Counted from the first letter of the stretch, positions 35,292-47,129 are shown. The stretch: DNA of 64,000 nt from Elephas maximus indicus (GCF_024166365.1 NC_064819.1:114930293-114994292), one strand, 5' to 3'. A program made the numbers and translations. Notes: generated from the letters alone by a model not told the origin.

Positions 35292-35446
35292 CATTGCCAT
35301 TGAGTCTATTCCGACTCAGAGCAACTCTCTAAGACAGAGTAGAACTGCTCCACAGAGTTTCCAGGGAGCAGCTGGTGGATTCTTCCTGCTGAACTTTTGG
35401 TTAGCAGTTGTATGTAGCTCTTAACCACCACACCACCATGGCCCCT
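35292..35446 (-). repeat. AfroSINE inside LINE-1
   Basis: CATTGCCATTGAGTCTATTCCGACTC to ACCACACCACCATGGCCCC. Confidence 0.85.
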
Positions 35447-35624
35447 AGAATGCTATAAAAAAATACTTACCTTGAAATCTGGGAATTCAGGCAAACTTTT
35501 CTGATATAACTGGGTTTTGATTTCTAGGGTGGTTTTTTTTGTTGTTGTTTTGGAGTCTATATTCATCAGTGAGTTTGGCCTTTAGTTTTCTTACTTGTAG
35601 TGTCCTTATAAGGCTTTAATACCA

Positions 35625-35680
35625 GGGTTCCTATGAGTCAGAATCAACTTGACAGCACAGGTTTTGGTTTTGGTTTTGGC
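35625..35680 (+). repeat. AfroSINE 3' tail fragment
   Basis: GGTTCCTATGAGTCAGAATCAACTTGACAGC then GTTTTGGTTTTGGTTTTGG. Confidence 0.7.
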
Positions 35681-36747
35681 TTAATGTTGATCTCACAAAA
35701 TGAGTGAGAAGCATCTCTTCATTTTCTATTCTCTAGAAGGGTTTATATATAATTCATTTATTTCTTAAATGTTTGGTAGAATTCAACAGTGAAAATATCT
35801 GGGCCTGACATATTCTTTATGGGAAACTTAATTATTATCAATGGTCCTTAATGGATTTAGAAGCATTTTTTATTTTGTATTTCTTTATGTGTGGTCAGAT
35901 TTAGAATGTTGCATTTTTTCAGGAATTATCCATTACATGTACATTTTTAACTATATTGCCGTGAAGTTGTTCAAAACACCCTTAAATGACCTTTTTGATA
36001 TCTGTAGCATATGTGCTACTATTCCTGATTAATATTACCTTGCCTCCTCTGTTTTGTTTTGCTTTCCCAGTTTTTAGAGCTTTATTAATCCCGTTAGTCT
36101 TTTCAAAAGACAAAAGTCTGCCTTTTTGTTTTTTTTCTAATATATTAATATCTGATGATATTTTTATTATATACTTGTTACTTTGAGTTTAATCTGATGT
36201 TTTTTCTAATTTCTTGAGTTAAATTTTTGGCTAAATATTTATCTGTCTCTACATACTTAAGTTTTCTTTGTAAACACTATTATATCCCATGAACTTTGCT
36301 TTACTAATTTTCTTTCCAGTTACATGATATTGCAAGTAAGAAAACTAAAGGCCAAATTCACTCATCACTGATGAGTATAGATGAATCCCTCGTTAATCTG
36401 TTCTCTTGTCTGTTGATTTCTGATTCTTGATCAGGTAGTCATTTCCTTTTGTCCTTGATTATTTTTGATACATATGTTGTTAATGAAAAATTGAGGAAAT
36501 AATTTGAGGCATTGCATGATATCATCTTCCTCCAGAAATTATTTATTATATTGTCTGGTTGGTGGTTAGAACGACCAACAGTCCTGGATTGACTTAAACC
36601 GTTTTTAGAAATTGAAACAATTTCAACCTGGGCTTTACTGCCTGGAGGAATTGACTACTTTCATTTCATCTTAGACCTAATATGCAGTCCTTTTGGATAA
36701 TCATCCAATTTTTTTTTTTTTTCGTAGTTCTATCCTTTCTCACGAAG

Positions 36748-36847
36748 ATGGTATAGGACCCGGAAATATTTCATTCTGTTATACATAAGGTTACCATAAG
36801 TCAGAGCTGATGGGACAGCAACTAATAACAACGATAACAACAACAAT
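36748..36847 (+). mobile_element. RTE LINE, 3' terminal fragment
   Basis: GATGGTATAGGACCCGGAAATATTTCATTCTGTTATACATAAGG to CAACTAATAACAACGATAACAACAACAA. Confidence 0.75.
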
Positions 36848-36896
36848 CCCTTTTTTAGGATCTTGATTACAATTTTGTCTCTCTAATCCCATGTTG

Positions 36897-37087
36897 GAAT
36901 CCCAGGGTGGTGCTAATGGTAACATGCTCTTCTGCTAATGAAAAGGCTGGAGGTTCAAGTCTACCCAGAGGTGCCTCGGCAAAAATGCCTGGCAATCTAC
37001 TTCTGAAAAATCAGGCATTGAAACCCCACGGAGCAGACCTGGGGTTGCCATGACTTAGAATCCACTTGAAGGCAACTAGTAAAAAAA
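36897..37087 (+). repeat. AfroSINE with 12-bp target duplication
   Basis: Flanked by AATCCCATGTTG at 36885-36896 and 37088-37099. Diverged head (GAATCCCAGGGTGG); A-rich 3' end. Confidence 0.82.
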
Positions 37088-37095
37088 AATCCCAT

Positions 37096-37435
37096 GTTGT
37101 TGATAGCTGCTGTGGAGATGCCCCAATTCAAGGTGACTCCATGTACGACGAAATGAAATGCTGCCGGGCCATGTGTGCCATCACCATGATGGGCTGCAAG
37201 TCAGACCATTGTGAGCCAGGGGGTTTTCATTGGCTGCTTTTCAGAAGTAAATCACCAGGCCTTCCTTCCTAATCCCATGTAGTCTAGAAGCTCTGCAGCA
37301 TCGTAACAGCATCACTGCAACATGCAAGCCTCCCCTGACTGGTGGTAGGTACACATGACGTGCATTGGTCGGAAATCATATCCGGGCCCACCATAGGGAT
37401 GGTGAGAGTTCTACCGCTGAACCACCCGTGCCCCC
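37096..37435 (-). repeat. Long AfroSINE variant
   Basis: 340-bp antisense copy of the long type seen at 12152-12436 (shared CACCAGGCCTTCCTTC, CATGCAAGCCTCC and TGCATTGGTCGGAAAT), ending CCACCCGTGCCCC. The 68-codon + frame here is spurious. Confidence 0.75.
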
Positions 37436-37819
37436 CACCGTAATCACATAAGGCTATCCAAATTCTTTTCAGCTTCTCTCCTGCCTGTTTAAGAATGTGC
37501 AGGTGCTTCTAGGGAGAAGAGTGCCTCAAAGAGGATCTCATGCAGGCGTTTCCTTTGTAATTTTTAATTGCCCTGATAGCTCTTCAATGACTGTGAGCAT
37601 TTTTTTTTTTTCTTTTCGTCCATCAATCCCATTGTTGTCAGTGGGGGTTTTGTGAAACAAACTGTTGTCATCTTATAGTAAGGTTTAATTTAAGGCTGTT
37701 ATGTGAAACAGGCTAGTACCATTTTATAGTGTTTTAACATGTGGTAGAGCAAAGGAATCACTATTCTTATTTTTCAAAATTTTTCATATGGTATACACTG
37801 ATAGGTCTTTATAACTTTG
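37436..37819. other. DEFB114 intron, no feature recognised
   Basis: Unassigned AT-rich sequence with a poly-T tract near 37600. Confidence 0.35.
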
Positions 37820-38020
37820 CAGAGGGCAGATGGGTTTATAGCCAAAGACTCGAACTTGAATTTCAATTCTTCCAGTTGCTAGGTATGTAACTTTGAGCAA
37901 GTTAACGTAAGTTCTGTGAGCCATAGAGTTGCCTCATTTGTGAAATGGTGAAAGTACCTAGTTCTCTGTGAGACACACTGAGTTAACACGTGAAAATGTT
38001 CATGATAGTAGCTGGAATAT
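37820..38020 (-). repeat. MIR element
   Basis: ACTTGAATTTCAATTCTTCCAGTTGCTAGG, AACTTTGAGCAAGTTAACG, TTGCCTCATTTGTGAAATGG in antisense MIR order. Confidence 0.7.
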
Positions 38021-38270
38021 AGTAATTTAGTACAGGTTACGAACCATGATTAATTAATGGCTAAGGAAAGACTGCAGTTGAAATTAAATCATTATCAAAT
38101 ACAACTGTTAGGTCAAGCAATAAGCTTTATTGTAGAAATAAGACAAAATAAATATTGAGCACAGAAATAAATACACATGTAAGGAAGAAAAAAGTAGAGT
38201 AAGTATTGTGACAGAGAAAAACATAGGGTCCAATTTGTTAACAGATGAGTGCTACCTTATATACCTGAGT

Positions 38271-38413
38271 ACTTGTTTTCATCGAGTCCATTCTGACTCA
38301 TAGAGACCCCATAGAACAGAACAGAACCACCCCAGAGGGTTTTCACGGAGTGGCTGTTGGATTCCATCTTTTGGTTAGCAGCCAAGCTCTTAACCACTGT
38401 GCCACCAGAGCTC
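38271..38413 (-). repeat. AfroSINE
   Basis: ACTTGTTTTCATCGAGTCCATTCTGACTC to GTGCCACCAGAGCTC. Confidence 0.86.
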
Positions 38414-38612
38414 TGCTACCTTATAGTCCTGGTATAGTATCGTGAAAGAGTGATATAAATCTTAAAAAATGACTAAGAGCTATCCAAATGAGAAGAAGGA
38501 ATATAAAGTAAACATGATCCAGGAAAAGGATATACTTCTAATCTTAGAGTTGAAAGATAATATATTTAGGTCCAAAAACTAATGATAATAAAAATAGTTC
38601 TTATTCATTGAA

Positions 38613-38761
38613 GGAAACCCTGGCAGTTAAGAGCTATGGCTGCTAACCAAAGGTTGGCAGTTCAAATCCACCATGTGCTCCTTGGAAACTCTGTGGGGCA
38701 GTTCTACTCTGTCCTATAGGGTTGCTATGAGTTGGAATGGACTCGATGGCAATGGGATGGG
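38613..38761 (+). repeat. AfroSINE with 11-bp target duplication
   Basis: Flanked by TATTCATTGAA at 38602-38612 and 38762-38772. Inserted at the edge of a MIR. Confidence 0.9.
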
Positions 38762-38764
38762 TAT

Positions 38765-38945
38765 TCATTGAAAATGTACTATGCGCCAACTGTTGTTTTA
38801 AATAATATCTTATGGCATCTCGTTTAATGCTTCTGAAACTTTGAGATTGGTGATGTTCACGTGAGAAAATAGAGGTTTCTGTGATCAAATAATTTTGCCA
38901 AGAATGCACAACTAGTACGTGCTTAACGCACAATTCAATCTTACG
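38765..38945 (+). repeat. MIR element
   Basis: TACTATGCGCCAACTGTTGTT and ATTTTGCCAAGAATGCACAACTAGTACGTG fit a diverged sense MIR. Confidence 0.55.
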
Positions 38946-39317
38946 TCGTTCCAAAGCAGAATCTTCAGCTTAAATATTCACTCCACAGTTTCTACATTGA
39001 ACGAGTTGGAAACTGACACTTGGAAAACACCCAGCAGATGTCTTGGTGTTGCCTCAACTTAGATGCAGTCTATGGTAGGTCAGCATTGTCTTTAGGGATT
39101 TTTTTTTTTTTTCTCTTATGACTACAGAGGAACATGAAGACGTGAAAGTTGGAAGCAAGTACTTGGTGAATAAGAAAGAACATGGGATTCTATTAAAATG
39201 ACTATGTTTGTATATGTAAATAATCATTATTAATAAATACATGATGATGTGCTATATATATGCCTAATAAATGTTTTTTTGGCTGCACCCTGAATGCAGG
39301 AAGAAATTTTACCCTAC

Positions 39318-39517
39318 CAGTTACCATTGAGTTGATTTTGACTCATGGTGACCCCATGCGTATCAGAGTATAACTGTGCTCCATAGGGTTTTCAATAACT
39401 AATTTTTCAGAAGTAGATCTCCAGGCCTTTCTTCCTAGGTACTTCTGGGTAGACTTGAATCTTCAACTTTTAGTTTCGCATTCAGCAGTGTTAACCATTT
39501 GCACCATCCAGGGACTC
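39318..39517 (-). repeat. AfroSINE, GTATCAGAGT variant
   Basis: CCAGTTACCATTGAGTTGATTTTGACTC, GCGTATCAGAGTATAACTGTGCTCC, head CACCATCCAGGGACTCC. Confidence 0.84.
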
Positions 39518-40072
39518 CTATTTTACACAAAGTAAATATACGTTGAAGAATTCTAACTCCTCTACTTGGAATTCTTTTGCCCATTCCTTTGATTTTGACT
39601 TTTTTTAACACAGAATTGCTTGATATCTGCACATTCAATGTCACTTTCTGTTCCCCAGCTCTTCTTCACCTGTTATTCAGATCTTGGAGCCAATTCCTTG
39701 TTTTCTTTTCTATTCCTGAGACATTGTTAGTTTGTCAGACACTTAAAGATCTTATGGCAGGCTCTCTGATCTCTGCTATCAAATTTTCTTCATACACATT
39801 GAACAGAATGTTGTTGAGTCATATTTATTTGTTCCTCCTCTTGTTCAAGAATGTTTAAGGGGTTTACAAATAAAGGAAGATAAAAGTCCAGAAGGGAAGA
39901 TAAGATCAATTTTTAAGCTACCTTACCCAAGATAAATGTAATCATTGCCACAAAAGAAGTACCAACAGGGTATTTATTTGTCATAGAATATCTTTCTGGA
40001 CTGGTTGGGAATTTGTTTAGCTAATTAATAAAATTCTGGCCAATTTAAAAAAGCTTTTTTTTTTTTTTTCTG
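39518..40072. other. DEFB114 intron, no feature recognised
   Basis: The 93-codon + frame at 39577-39858 shows no family motif and no splice context. Unassigned. Confidence 0.35.
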
Positions 40073-40228
40073 TAGCCCTGGCATTACAGTGGTTAAGAGT
40101 TTGGCTGCTCTCCAAAAGGTCAGCAGTTTGAATCCAGCAGCTGCTCCTTGGAAACTCTATGAGGGCAGTTCTACTCTGTCCTATAGGGTCATTATGAGCC
40201 AGAATGGACTCGCGGCAATGGTTTTTTT
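40073..40228 (+). repeat. AfroSINE
   Basis: AGCCCTGGCATTACAGTGGTTAAG head, AGTTTGAATCCAGC, tail ACTCGCGGCAATGG. Confidence 0.86.
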
Positions 40229-41509
40229 AAATGGGTTAATTTATTTTTCTGGGTTCTACTTCTATCCTAACATTTTCTCATATTTCTCATTCAACCAAAT
40301 TGCCTTGGCTACTGATTCACCTTGACTTTTTAAACATAATTAAACCTAGAGCAGCAGGCCAGATACAGTATCCTTACAAACATTCCCTCTTTCTTCATTC
40401 TAGATTCAGCCTACCATTCACCATGTAGTATCATGCCATAAAGCTGCCAAAGCCACTATTCTTTCATGTTTTAACCATCATCAGTATTGACCTCTATCCG
40501 ATTTCTACAATTTATCTTCTCTAGCATGATATCTTCCTGTTGGACATGTTCACAAAATATCCTCTTCTACTGAACCCTTCCCCTTGCTTCTCAGGTTACT
40601 TTTAGGATTTACCAATAGACCAGTCACATCATTATGCAACTCATATCTGCTACTCTATGGACACTTTTAAACCTACCCACTCTGACATATTAATTACCCT
40701 TGCTGTTTACTTGGTCTATCAAAGACCAAATAGAGGGCACTTTGTCCATTCCAGTACGCACTGTAAGTTAATGCCTATTGGGTGATCAAAGGCTAAAGGG
40801 AAGCCTGTGGTCACTGTTCCTGGATGAAGTGTTTTCAAAGTCTTATCCAAAGTTTTCTGCAGTCTCCACAAATGTAGAGTTTGATGGTGTACAGACCCTT
40901 TACATCTGAAGCCCAGCTTTGTTCCCATGTGACCTCACAGCTTTTGACCACAGTATCTAATGTGCCTTCTATTTAACCTCAATGCCTGCTATAGGAAGTA
41001 GTATGATGAAGCAGAAAAAAGAAAAAGTGCTGGAATCTGAAAAGTCTGGATTTGCTTTCCAATTATGGTACATATTAGTATAGATGTGACCTTGAAAAAT
41101 TGCTTCATTTGATATTGGTTTCCTCTTCTATAACTAGAGACAATGAGAGCCTCTATTTATATGGAAGGTCAGATTAGTTGTCTATGCGAAAAGTCATGGT
41201 GCTGCGCTTGGCACAAAGTAGACACTAACATTTACTTCATCTACTCCCTTTTCCTTTCAACTTCTGAGTCCAAACATAAGCGTTTTACCCCAATTTTGAA
41301 ACTCTTCATTAGAGAATTTAGGACAATTCCTCAAACCTTCATCATCCGTTTTCCTAGTTCTATCATTCTTACTATTTAAAGTATACTTACATAAACCTAA
41401 ATCAGATTAGTTCTTTGATTTATCTAAGTTTGATTAACTAATGTATAAACCTGCTAGAGAATTACTAAATCTTTTATTTCTGTTTCTTCAGTGTCTAGCA
41501 TTACATCAC
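40229..41509. other. DEFB114 intron, no feature recognised
   Basis: About 1.3 kb of AT-rich sequence. Includes a MIR-like stretch around 41075-41240 (GTGACCTTGAAAAATTGCTTCATTTG). Open frames are short and without motifs. Confidence 0.35.
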
Positions 41510-41700
41510 TGTTGTTGTTGTGTGACTTCAGGTCAGTTCCAACTCATAGCAACCCTACAGGACAGAGTATAACTGCCCCATAGGGTTTCCTAGGCTGTAA
41601 TCTTTATAAGAGCAAATTGCCAGATCTTTTCTACTGAGGAGTAGTAGCTGGAGTGTTTGGTTAGCAGGCAAGCACTTAACCATTGTGCCGTCAGGGCTCC
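41510..41700 (-). repeat. AfroSINE with CAACAA tail
   Basis: GTTGTTGTTGTGTGACTTCAGGTCAG at its 3' end, head GTGCCGTCAGGGCTCC. Confidence 0.86.
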
Positions 41701-42879
41701 TTTGTACACTAGGCATTCATTATTAGATGGTCATTGATTGATACTCCAGCACCATGTACCTGGACACCGTCCCTAATCCTATTTGAGGTCTTCATTTCCT
41801 CGGGCTCCCTTCATTATTAATAACAACTATAACAATAGCAAAAAATGTAATAATAATGATACCTAAATTGGTATATAATTTTCAGTTTGTAAAGCTACTT
41901 TCCAATACCTTATCTTGTTACATCTTAACTGTATTCTTCTAATACCTAACAGGCACAGTTCTATATCAGAATTTTTATCTTTTTAAAATTATGCTTATTA
42001 TTGATTATGGTTATAGTATTTTCTTTGTTTTATGTTAAGGACTTTGACAAATCACTTAAATTCTTTGAGTGACAAGGTTCACAGAACTATTAAGTAATGG
42101 ATCTAGGAACAAAATTTAGAATTTGTGAGTCTGAATACTGTTTTGTTTCTGATACATGATTCACCTACTGAACTTACAACTTTCTAGTGTGAAGTTAGAA
42201 CAATTGTGGGTGTATATTTATGTCTTCTTTGTTAGGTGCCCAGATTATTTCAGCAGCTATTATCTCTTGAGAATATAATGACCAACAAGGACTTCACTGC
42301 TGTACATATTTTGGTTATTTCTTTTTAACTGATTCGTAAGCGCATTGCTTTATTACATTGCTAGTACATTGGTTAATTTTACAAGGATTTTTGAGATACC
42401 ACTTCTTAACCTGACCACTTTATTTCTACTGTACCTCACTGCCCAGGATATTCTAAGGCTAAATATTAGGTCGCCTTATAAAGCTTGTTATCAATAACCT
42501 TTTTTTTTAGTCCATCTATCTTCCCTAGGGCCCAATTTACTATTAAGCCTTCACATTGTAACCTTATATTTACATTTGATTAAGTAAGTCTTCTTAATCA
42601 TTTAAATATAAAAAAAGAACATCAAAGTCTACAAAGTACAGAGAAGCTCACCTTCATCATTGCATTTTATCAGCATATTAATTTCATGAGGTAGGTAAAG
42701 AACATTACTGGTATAACAATATATTCAATGAGGAAATTAAGATTCAATATAATTGGGAGACTTCTTTAATTGAAAAGATTGTGTTAAGAACCCACATTTT
42801 CTAATTCATGATCTAGTATCTATACTTTGAGTTAGAGGGATATCCTATGTTACAAATATCCCAGAAATATTTATTTTAC
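41701..42879. other. DEFB114 intron next to exon 1
   Basis: No recognised repeat except a possible MIR around 41880-42130. No coding signal. Confidence 0.35.
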
Positions 42880-42937
42880 CTGGTAGAATGAGACTTGCAC
42901 AGCATAGAAAATGGAAGAGATGGTAAAAGATCTTCAT
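42880..42937 (-). CDS. DEFB114: DEFB114 exon 1: signal peptide
   Basis: ATG at 42937-42935 opens 19 codons plus one base before a GTAAAA donor. The peptide begins MKIFYH and has a hydrophobic stretch containing two adjacent cysteines (C12, C13), then ends ILP. It has the same 58-nt coding length and phase as the other two defensin first exons. It lies 14.6 kb from exon 2, so pairing relies on phase, strand, family resemblance and absence of an alternative. Confidence 0.82.
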
Positions 42938-44040
42938 TCTGTAGAAAGAAGCTTCTAAAAGATTTGGTAGCACTACTTTGGAGACTAGAGTGCTCTCAAA
43001 AAAGCCACGAGACATTTCCTATTTATAGTTTTCTAATGGAAGAGAAATGGTCTTTATCCGGAAATTGTTCTAATTTTGTGTGCGAGTCTCTGCTCCATTG
43101 ACTAGGGCTGTGTCTGTGGGCTGAGTTGCAATTAACTGATGTTTAGAATAGAATCTCTCTGTAGATGAGAGCTGTAAACATGCATCCTCATCTTAATGAT
43201 GAGCAAGAAGACCAACACAAAAGGGCATACACAGAGTGGGTTTAAGGGAATATTAACTTACCATTTCAGATGTAAAACAACTGAACAGTACCATATGTTT
43301 AAATTCCTGGTTACTTCTTCAAATACATTCTCATCACTAATTTGGTGTGTAAATTACACAATATGTCCATATGTCCAAAATCCTTAGTTTTATTCAGTGA
43401 TCCCATTAATTTTCCCTAGATCGTTTATTGATCAAGAGCTAAATACTAAGCTCCGTTTTTGTCATTATTATTATTGCTATTTTTTTTTTTAACTTTGTTA
43501 TTTTCAGATCCAACATGAATAGTCATGGAGCTCTCCGTTTTCCTAGGAAAGCCCCCAAAATTTCCATTTACTTTTTAAAGTTGTTATCACAGTAATACAT
43601 GCACAAAATAATGACAGGAGACCTTGAATAGCAATAATTCCCACTTCAATTTCCCTAATCTCTTATTTTCAACCCTTTGATGATCACTAACATAAGAATT
43701 ACCATTTAGTTTATGCCTTGTCTTGGCTTAGTAATTATAGAGTACATCTTCTGATTTCCATTAAAAAAAAAAAAGGTACATTTAGATCACTTACATTCTC
43801 TTGTGCTGCACTCCTCCTTAGATATGTGAAAGCTATATTAATTTTTGAAAATTTCAGTAGGTTGTCTTAATACCTGTATTTATTGTTCTACCAACTTTAG
43901 TCACTGTATTAACTCTTCTCCATTTTAAGTGCAGATATTCTATTAGTCCATTAGCCATTCCCTCTAACATTCCTCCCCACCTTCCACATCTTATTTGCAT
44001 ATTGCTACGTTTCCTTTTATCTTGTCCAAGGTAATATTTA
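42938..44040. other. Upstream region of DEFB114
   Basis: Holds the TATA box at 43021-43027. Otherwise AT-rich with no recognised repeat; enhancers cannot be judged from sequence alone. Confidence 0.35.
43021..43027 (-). promoter_or_regulatory. DEFB114: TATA box of DEFB114
   Basis: TATAAAT on the minus strand about 84 bp upstream of the exon 1 ATG, consistent with a 5' UTR of about 55 nt. Confidence 0.55.
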
Positions 44041-44256
44041 AGAGCCGTAGTGGCACAGTGGTTAAAGTGCTTGGCTGCTAACTAAAAGGTCAACTGTTAG
44101 AACCCACCAGCCGCTCAGAGGGAGAAAGACTTGGCAGTCTGCTTCCACAAAGATTACAGCCTTGGAAACCCTGTGGGGCAGTTCTACTCTGTCCTGTAGG
44201 GTTGCTAGGAGTCAGAACTGACCCAAATTGATGGCAATGAGTTTGTTTTGGTTTTT
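44041..44256 (+). repeat. AfroSINE, full length
   Basis: GAGCCGTAGTGGCACAGTGGTTAAAGTGC to GGCAATGAGTTTGTTTTGG, with the full GACTTGGCAGTCTGCTTCC module. Confidence 0.9.
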
Positions 44257-44344
44257 CAATGACCAATGATGTTGACATCTTTTCATGTACTTATTTCCTA
44301 TTTATATACCTTTCTTGGCAAAGTTTCTGTTCAAAGATTTTTGT

Positions 44345-45004
44345 TTTGAATATTTGATTGTGTTTTAGGTGAAAGTTTACACAGCAAATTAGTTTCCCAT
44401 TCAACTACTTATACACAAATTGTTCGTGACATTGATTGTTGCTCCTCAATGTGTCAGCACTGTCCCCATTTCCACCCTGCCTTCCCTATTTCCATCTCTC
44501 CAGTTTCCCTTCCCCTCCTTGTTCTCTCATCTTTGATTTTGTGCAAATATTGCCTGTTTGGTCTCGTATAGTTGCTTGTTCTAAGGAGAACATTCCTCAT
44601 GGGTGTTAATTGTTTATTTTATAGGCCAATCTATTATTTTGGAAACTCTGGTGGCATAGTGGTTAAGTGCTATGGCTGCTAACCAAAAGGACACTAGTTT
44701 GAATCCACTACAGGAGCTCCTTGGAAACTCTATGGGGCGGTTCTGCCCTGTGCTCTAGGGCTGCTGAGTCAGAATCGACTCGATGGCAAGGGGTTTTTTG
44801 GTTTTATCTATTATTTGGTTGAAAGATGACCTCCAGGAGTGGCTTCAGTTCCAAGTTAAAAGGGTGTCTTAGGGCAATAGTCTCAGGGGTTCCTCCAGTC
44901 TCTATCATTCCAGTAAGTCTGGTCTTTTTTTGTGATTTTGAGTTTTGTTCTACATTTTTCACACATTCTAACTGGGACCTTCTGTTGTGTCCCTGATCTT
45001 TAAT
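44345..45004 (-). mobile_element. LINE-1 3'-end family fragment
   Basis: GTGTTTTAGGTGAAAGTTTACACAGC to TTCTAACTGGGACCTTCTG. Same family as 24905-25400. Contains an AfroSINE at 44640 and directly abuts the ORF2 part of the next LINE-1 across a poly-T tract. Confidence 0.65.
44640..44805 (+). repeat. AfroSINE with 11-bp target duplication
   Basis: Flanked by ATCTATTATTT at 44629-44639 and 44806-44816; inserted in the LINE-1 3'-end repeat. Confidence 0.9.
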
Positions 45005-45936
45005 TTTCTTTTCTTTTTTTTTTTTTTTGTGGTATCTTTGCCTGGCTTTGGTTTCAGGATTATGCTGGCTTCATAGAATGAATTAGGCAGTATTCCTTCC
45101 TCTTTTACGTTCTGGAATAGTTTGAGTAGGAATTGGTGTTAATTCTCCTCTGAATGTTTGTTAGAACTCTACAGCGAAAAGCCATCTGGGCCAGAGCTGT
45201 TTTGGGCTGGGAGTTTTTCTTTTTCTTTTTTTTATGATATCTGCAATTTCTTCTCTTGTTATGGGTCTATTTGTATTTTTTTTTTTTTACCACTGTTTGT
45301 ATTAGTTTAGGTAGTGTGTTTCTAGAAATTTGCCCATTTCTTCCAGGTTTTCAAATTTGTTAAAGTACAATTTTTCATAATATTCTGTAATAGTCCTCTT
45401 TATCTTAGATTGTTCTGTTATAATGTGGCCCGTTTCATGTCTTGTTCCAGTTATTTGCACCTTCCCATTTTTTTTGCTTTGTCAATTTGTCCAGTGGTTT
45501 GTCAGTTTTATTGATCCTTTCAAAGAATCAACTTCTAGTTTTGTTGATTCTTTCTACTGTTTTTACATTCTCTATTTTGTTTATTTCTGCTCTGATCTTT
45601 ATTATTTCCTTTCTTCTGGGAACTGTGGACTTATTTTGCTCTTCCTTTTTTATTCGTTCAAGTTGTCAGGTTAAGTTATTGCTTTTGGATCTTTCTTCTT
45701 CTTGGATGTGTCCATTTATGGCAGCAAGTTTTCCTCTTAGTACTGCTTTTCTTATGTTCCAGAGATTTTGGCATGTTGTGTCTTTAGTCTCACTTTGTTT
45801 CAAGGATTTTTTTAAGTTCATTTTTAATTTCTTCTATGACCCAGAAGTTTTTTTTTTTTTTTTTGACCCAGAAGTTTTTAAGTAAGGTATTATTCAGTTT
45901 CCATGTTTTTAATTTTTTTTTTCCTTGTTCTTTCTG

Positions 45937-46233
45937 TTATTGATCTCTAGTTTTATAGTTATGGTCAGAGAAGATGCTTTGCATTATGTCGATGGTTTTT
46001 GATTTATTGAGGCTTGCTTCATGGCCTTGAATATGATCTATTCTGGAGAATGATCCATGTGTGTTGGAGAAGAACGTGCACTGTGCTGCTGTTGGGTGTT
46101 GTGTTCTGTATATGTCTATGAGGTCAATTTGGTCAATTATGTTATTTAGATTGTCCGTATCGTTACTGAGGTTCTTTCTAGTTTTTCTACCCATTATTGA
46201 AAGTTGTGTGTTAAAGTCTCCTCTTTTATCCAA
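45937..46233 (-). pseudogene. LINE-1 ORF2 endonuclease remnant
   Basis: 98-codon open stretch with APE-type endonuclease motifs GDFNT, TFFSNTHGSFSRIDHI and SIFSDH, in the right order with D and H catalytic-site residues visible. Not a complete ORF2; RT-coding sequence further down is shifted and truncated. The longer + strand frame 45442-45885 is antisense shadow. Confidence 0.87.
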
Positions 46234-47129
46234 AATTATTATTCCTGCTCCTGCTCTGCTTGATATATTTTTTCCATCCTTTGATTTTTAACTTGTTTAT
46301 GTCTTTGTGCCTAAGGTGTGTCTCTTATAGGCGACATATTAATGCGACATGGTTTTTTATCCATTTTACCACTCTCTGTCTCTTGACTGGTACCTTTAAT
46401 CTATTTACATCCAGTAGGCTTAACAATAGGCATGGATTCATTGCTGTCATTTTGGGTTTTTTTGTGTGTGTGTGATGTTAACATTTTCTTTGTTCCTTTT
46501 AATTTTCTGTGCTGAGTTCTTCTTGTATATGGATTTTCTTTTCCTATTAATAACTGTTGTTTTTATGTTTACTAAGTCTTTTTATTTTTCTTCTTTTTTA
46601 TTTTGGTGAGTAGGTTTATTATTTTTCTTTGTGGTTACCCTGAAGTTTACCATAATCCTCTTAAAACAGTCTGTTATATCTTGAAATCTCCTTGACTTCC
46701 TCCTCATATGGAATTTCTGTATCTACATCTTTTATTCCCCCCTTTTGTTTTGAAGTTGTCATCACTTACAGCTAAACTCTTCTAATTCCCTGTAGTCAGT
46801 TTTTTTAGCTTTATTTTGTTTTTATGAAATCTTTATCTGAGTTGGTATCTGGATGATGTCATATATTTTTATTTTAGGTTGCTGTCTGATATCATTGGTT
46901 CTCTATCCAAAGGACTTCCTCTAATATTTCCCGTAAGGCTGGTCTGGTTTTTAGGCATTGCCTTAGTTTCTGCTTATCTAGAATGTCTGGGTTTTGCTAT
47001 CATTTTTGAAAGACATTTTTTCTGGGTATATGATTCTTGATTGGCAATTATTTTACTTCAGGATTTTATGTATGTCATCCCATTGCCTTCTTGCCTGCAT
47101 GGCTTCTGACGAGAAATCAGCACTTAGTG

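Larger units (their letters stand above)
31627..36735 (-). mobile_element. Old LINE-1, antisense, multiply interrupted
   Basis: From its 3' UTR at about 31630 through the ORF2 C-terminal and RT regions to about 36500. Landmarks: GGGTGTATCACTAAGGGTGGAATG, CATACAAATTTCAGAATCA near 32905, GAGACAAGGCACTCTTACTTTATTCCAGATCTC at 34999 and CTTTTCAAAAGACAAAAGTCTGCC at 36099. Broken by SINEs at 32652, 34466, 35292 and 35625 and by an RTE at 33128. No intact frame. Confidence 0.75.
28099..42937 (-). other. DEFB114: DEFB114 gene span (ATG to stop)
   Basis: Two-exon beta-defensin gene. Coding exon 1 is 42937-42880 and coding exon 2 is 28256-28099, with a 14,623-bp phase-1 GT-AG intron. The joined frame is 216 nt (71 aa plus stop) and intact. 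The intron is packed with transposons: an antisense LINE-1 from about 31.6 to 36.7 kb, RTE fragments, a MaLR LTR and about fourteen SINEs. The large intron makes exon pairing an inference, but the exon 1 peptide closely resembles a DEFB114 signal peptide, no competing exon 1 was seen, and the phases match. Confidence 0.85.

Noticed and set aside
45442-45885. 147-codon plus-strand frame, the longest in the window
   Set aside because: Hydrophobic artefact antisense to LINE-1 ORF2; the real signal is on the minus strand.
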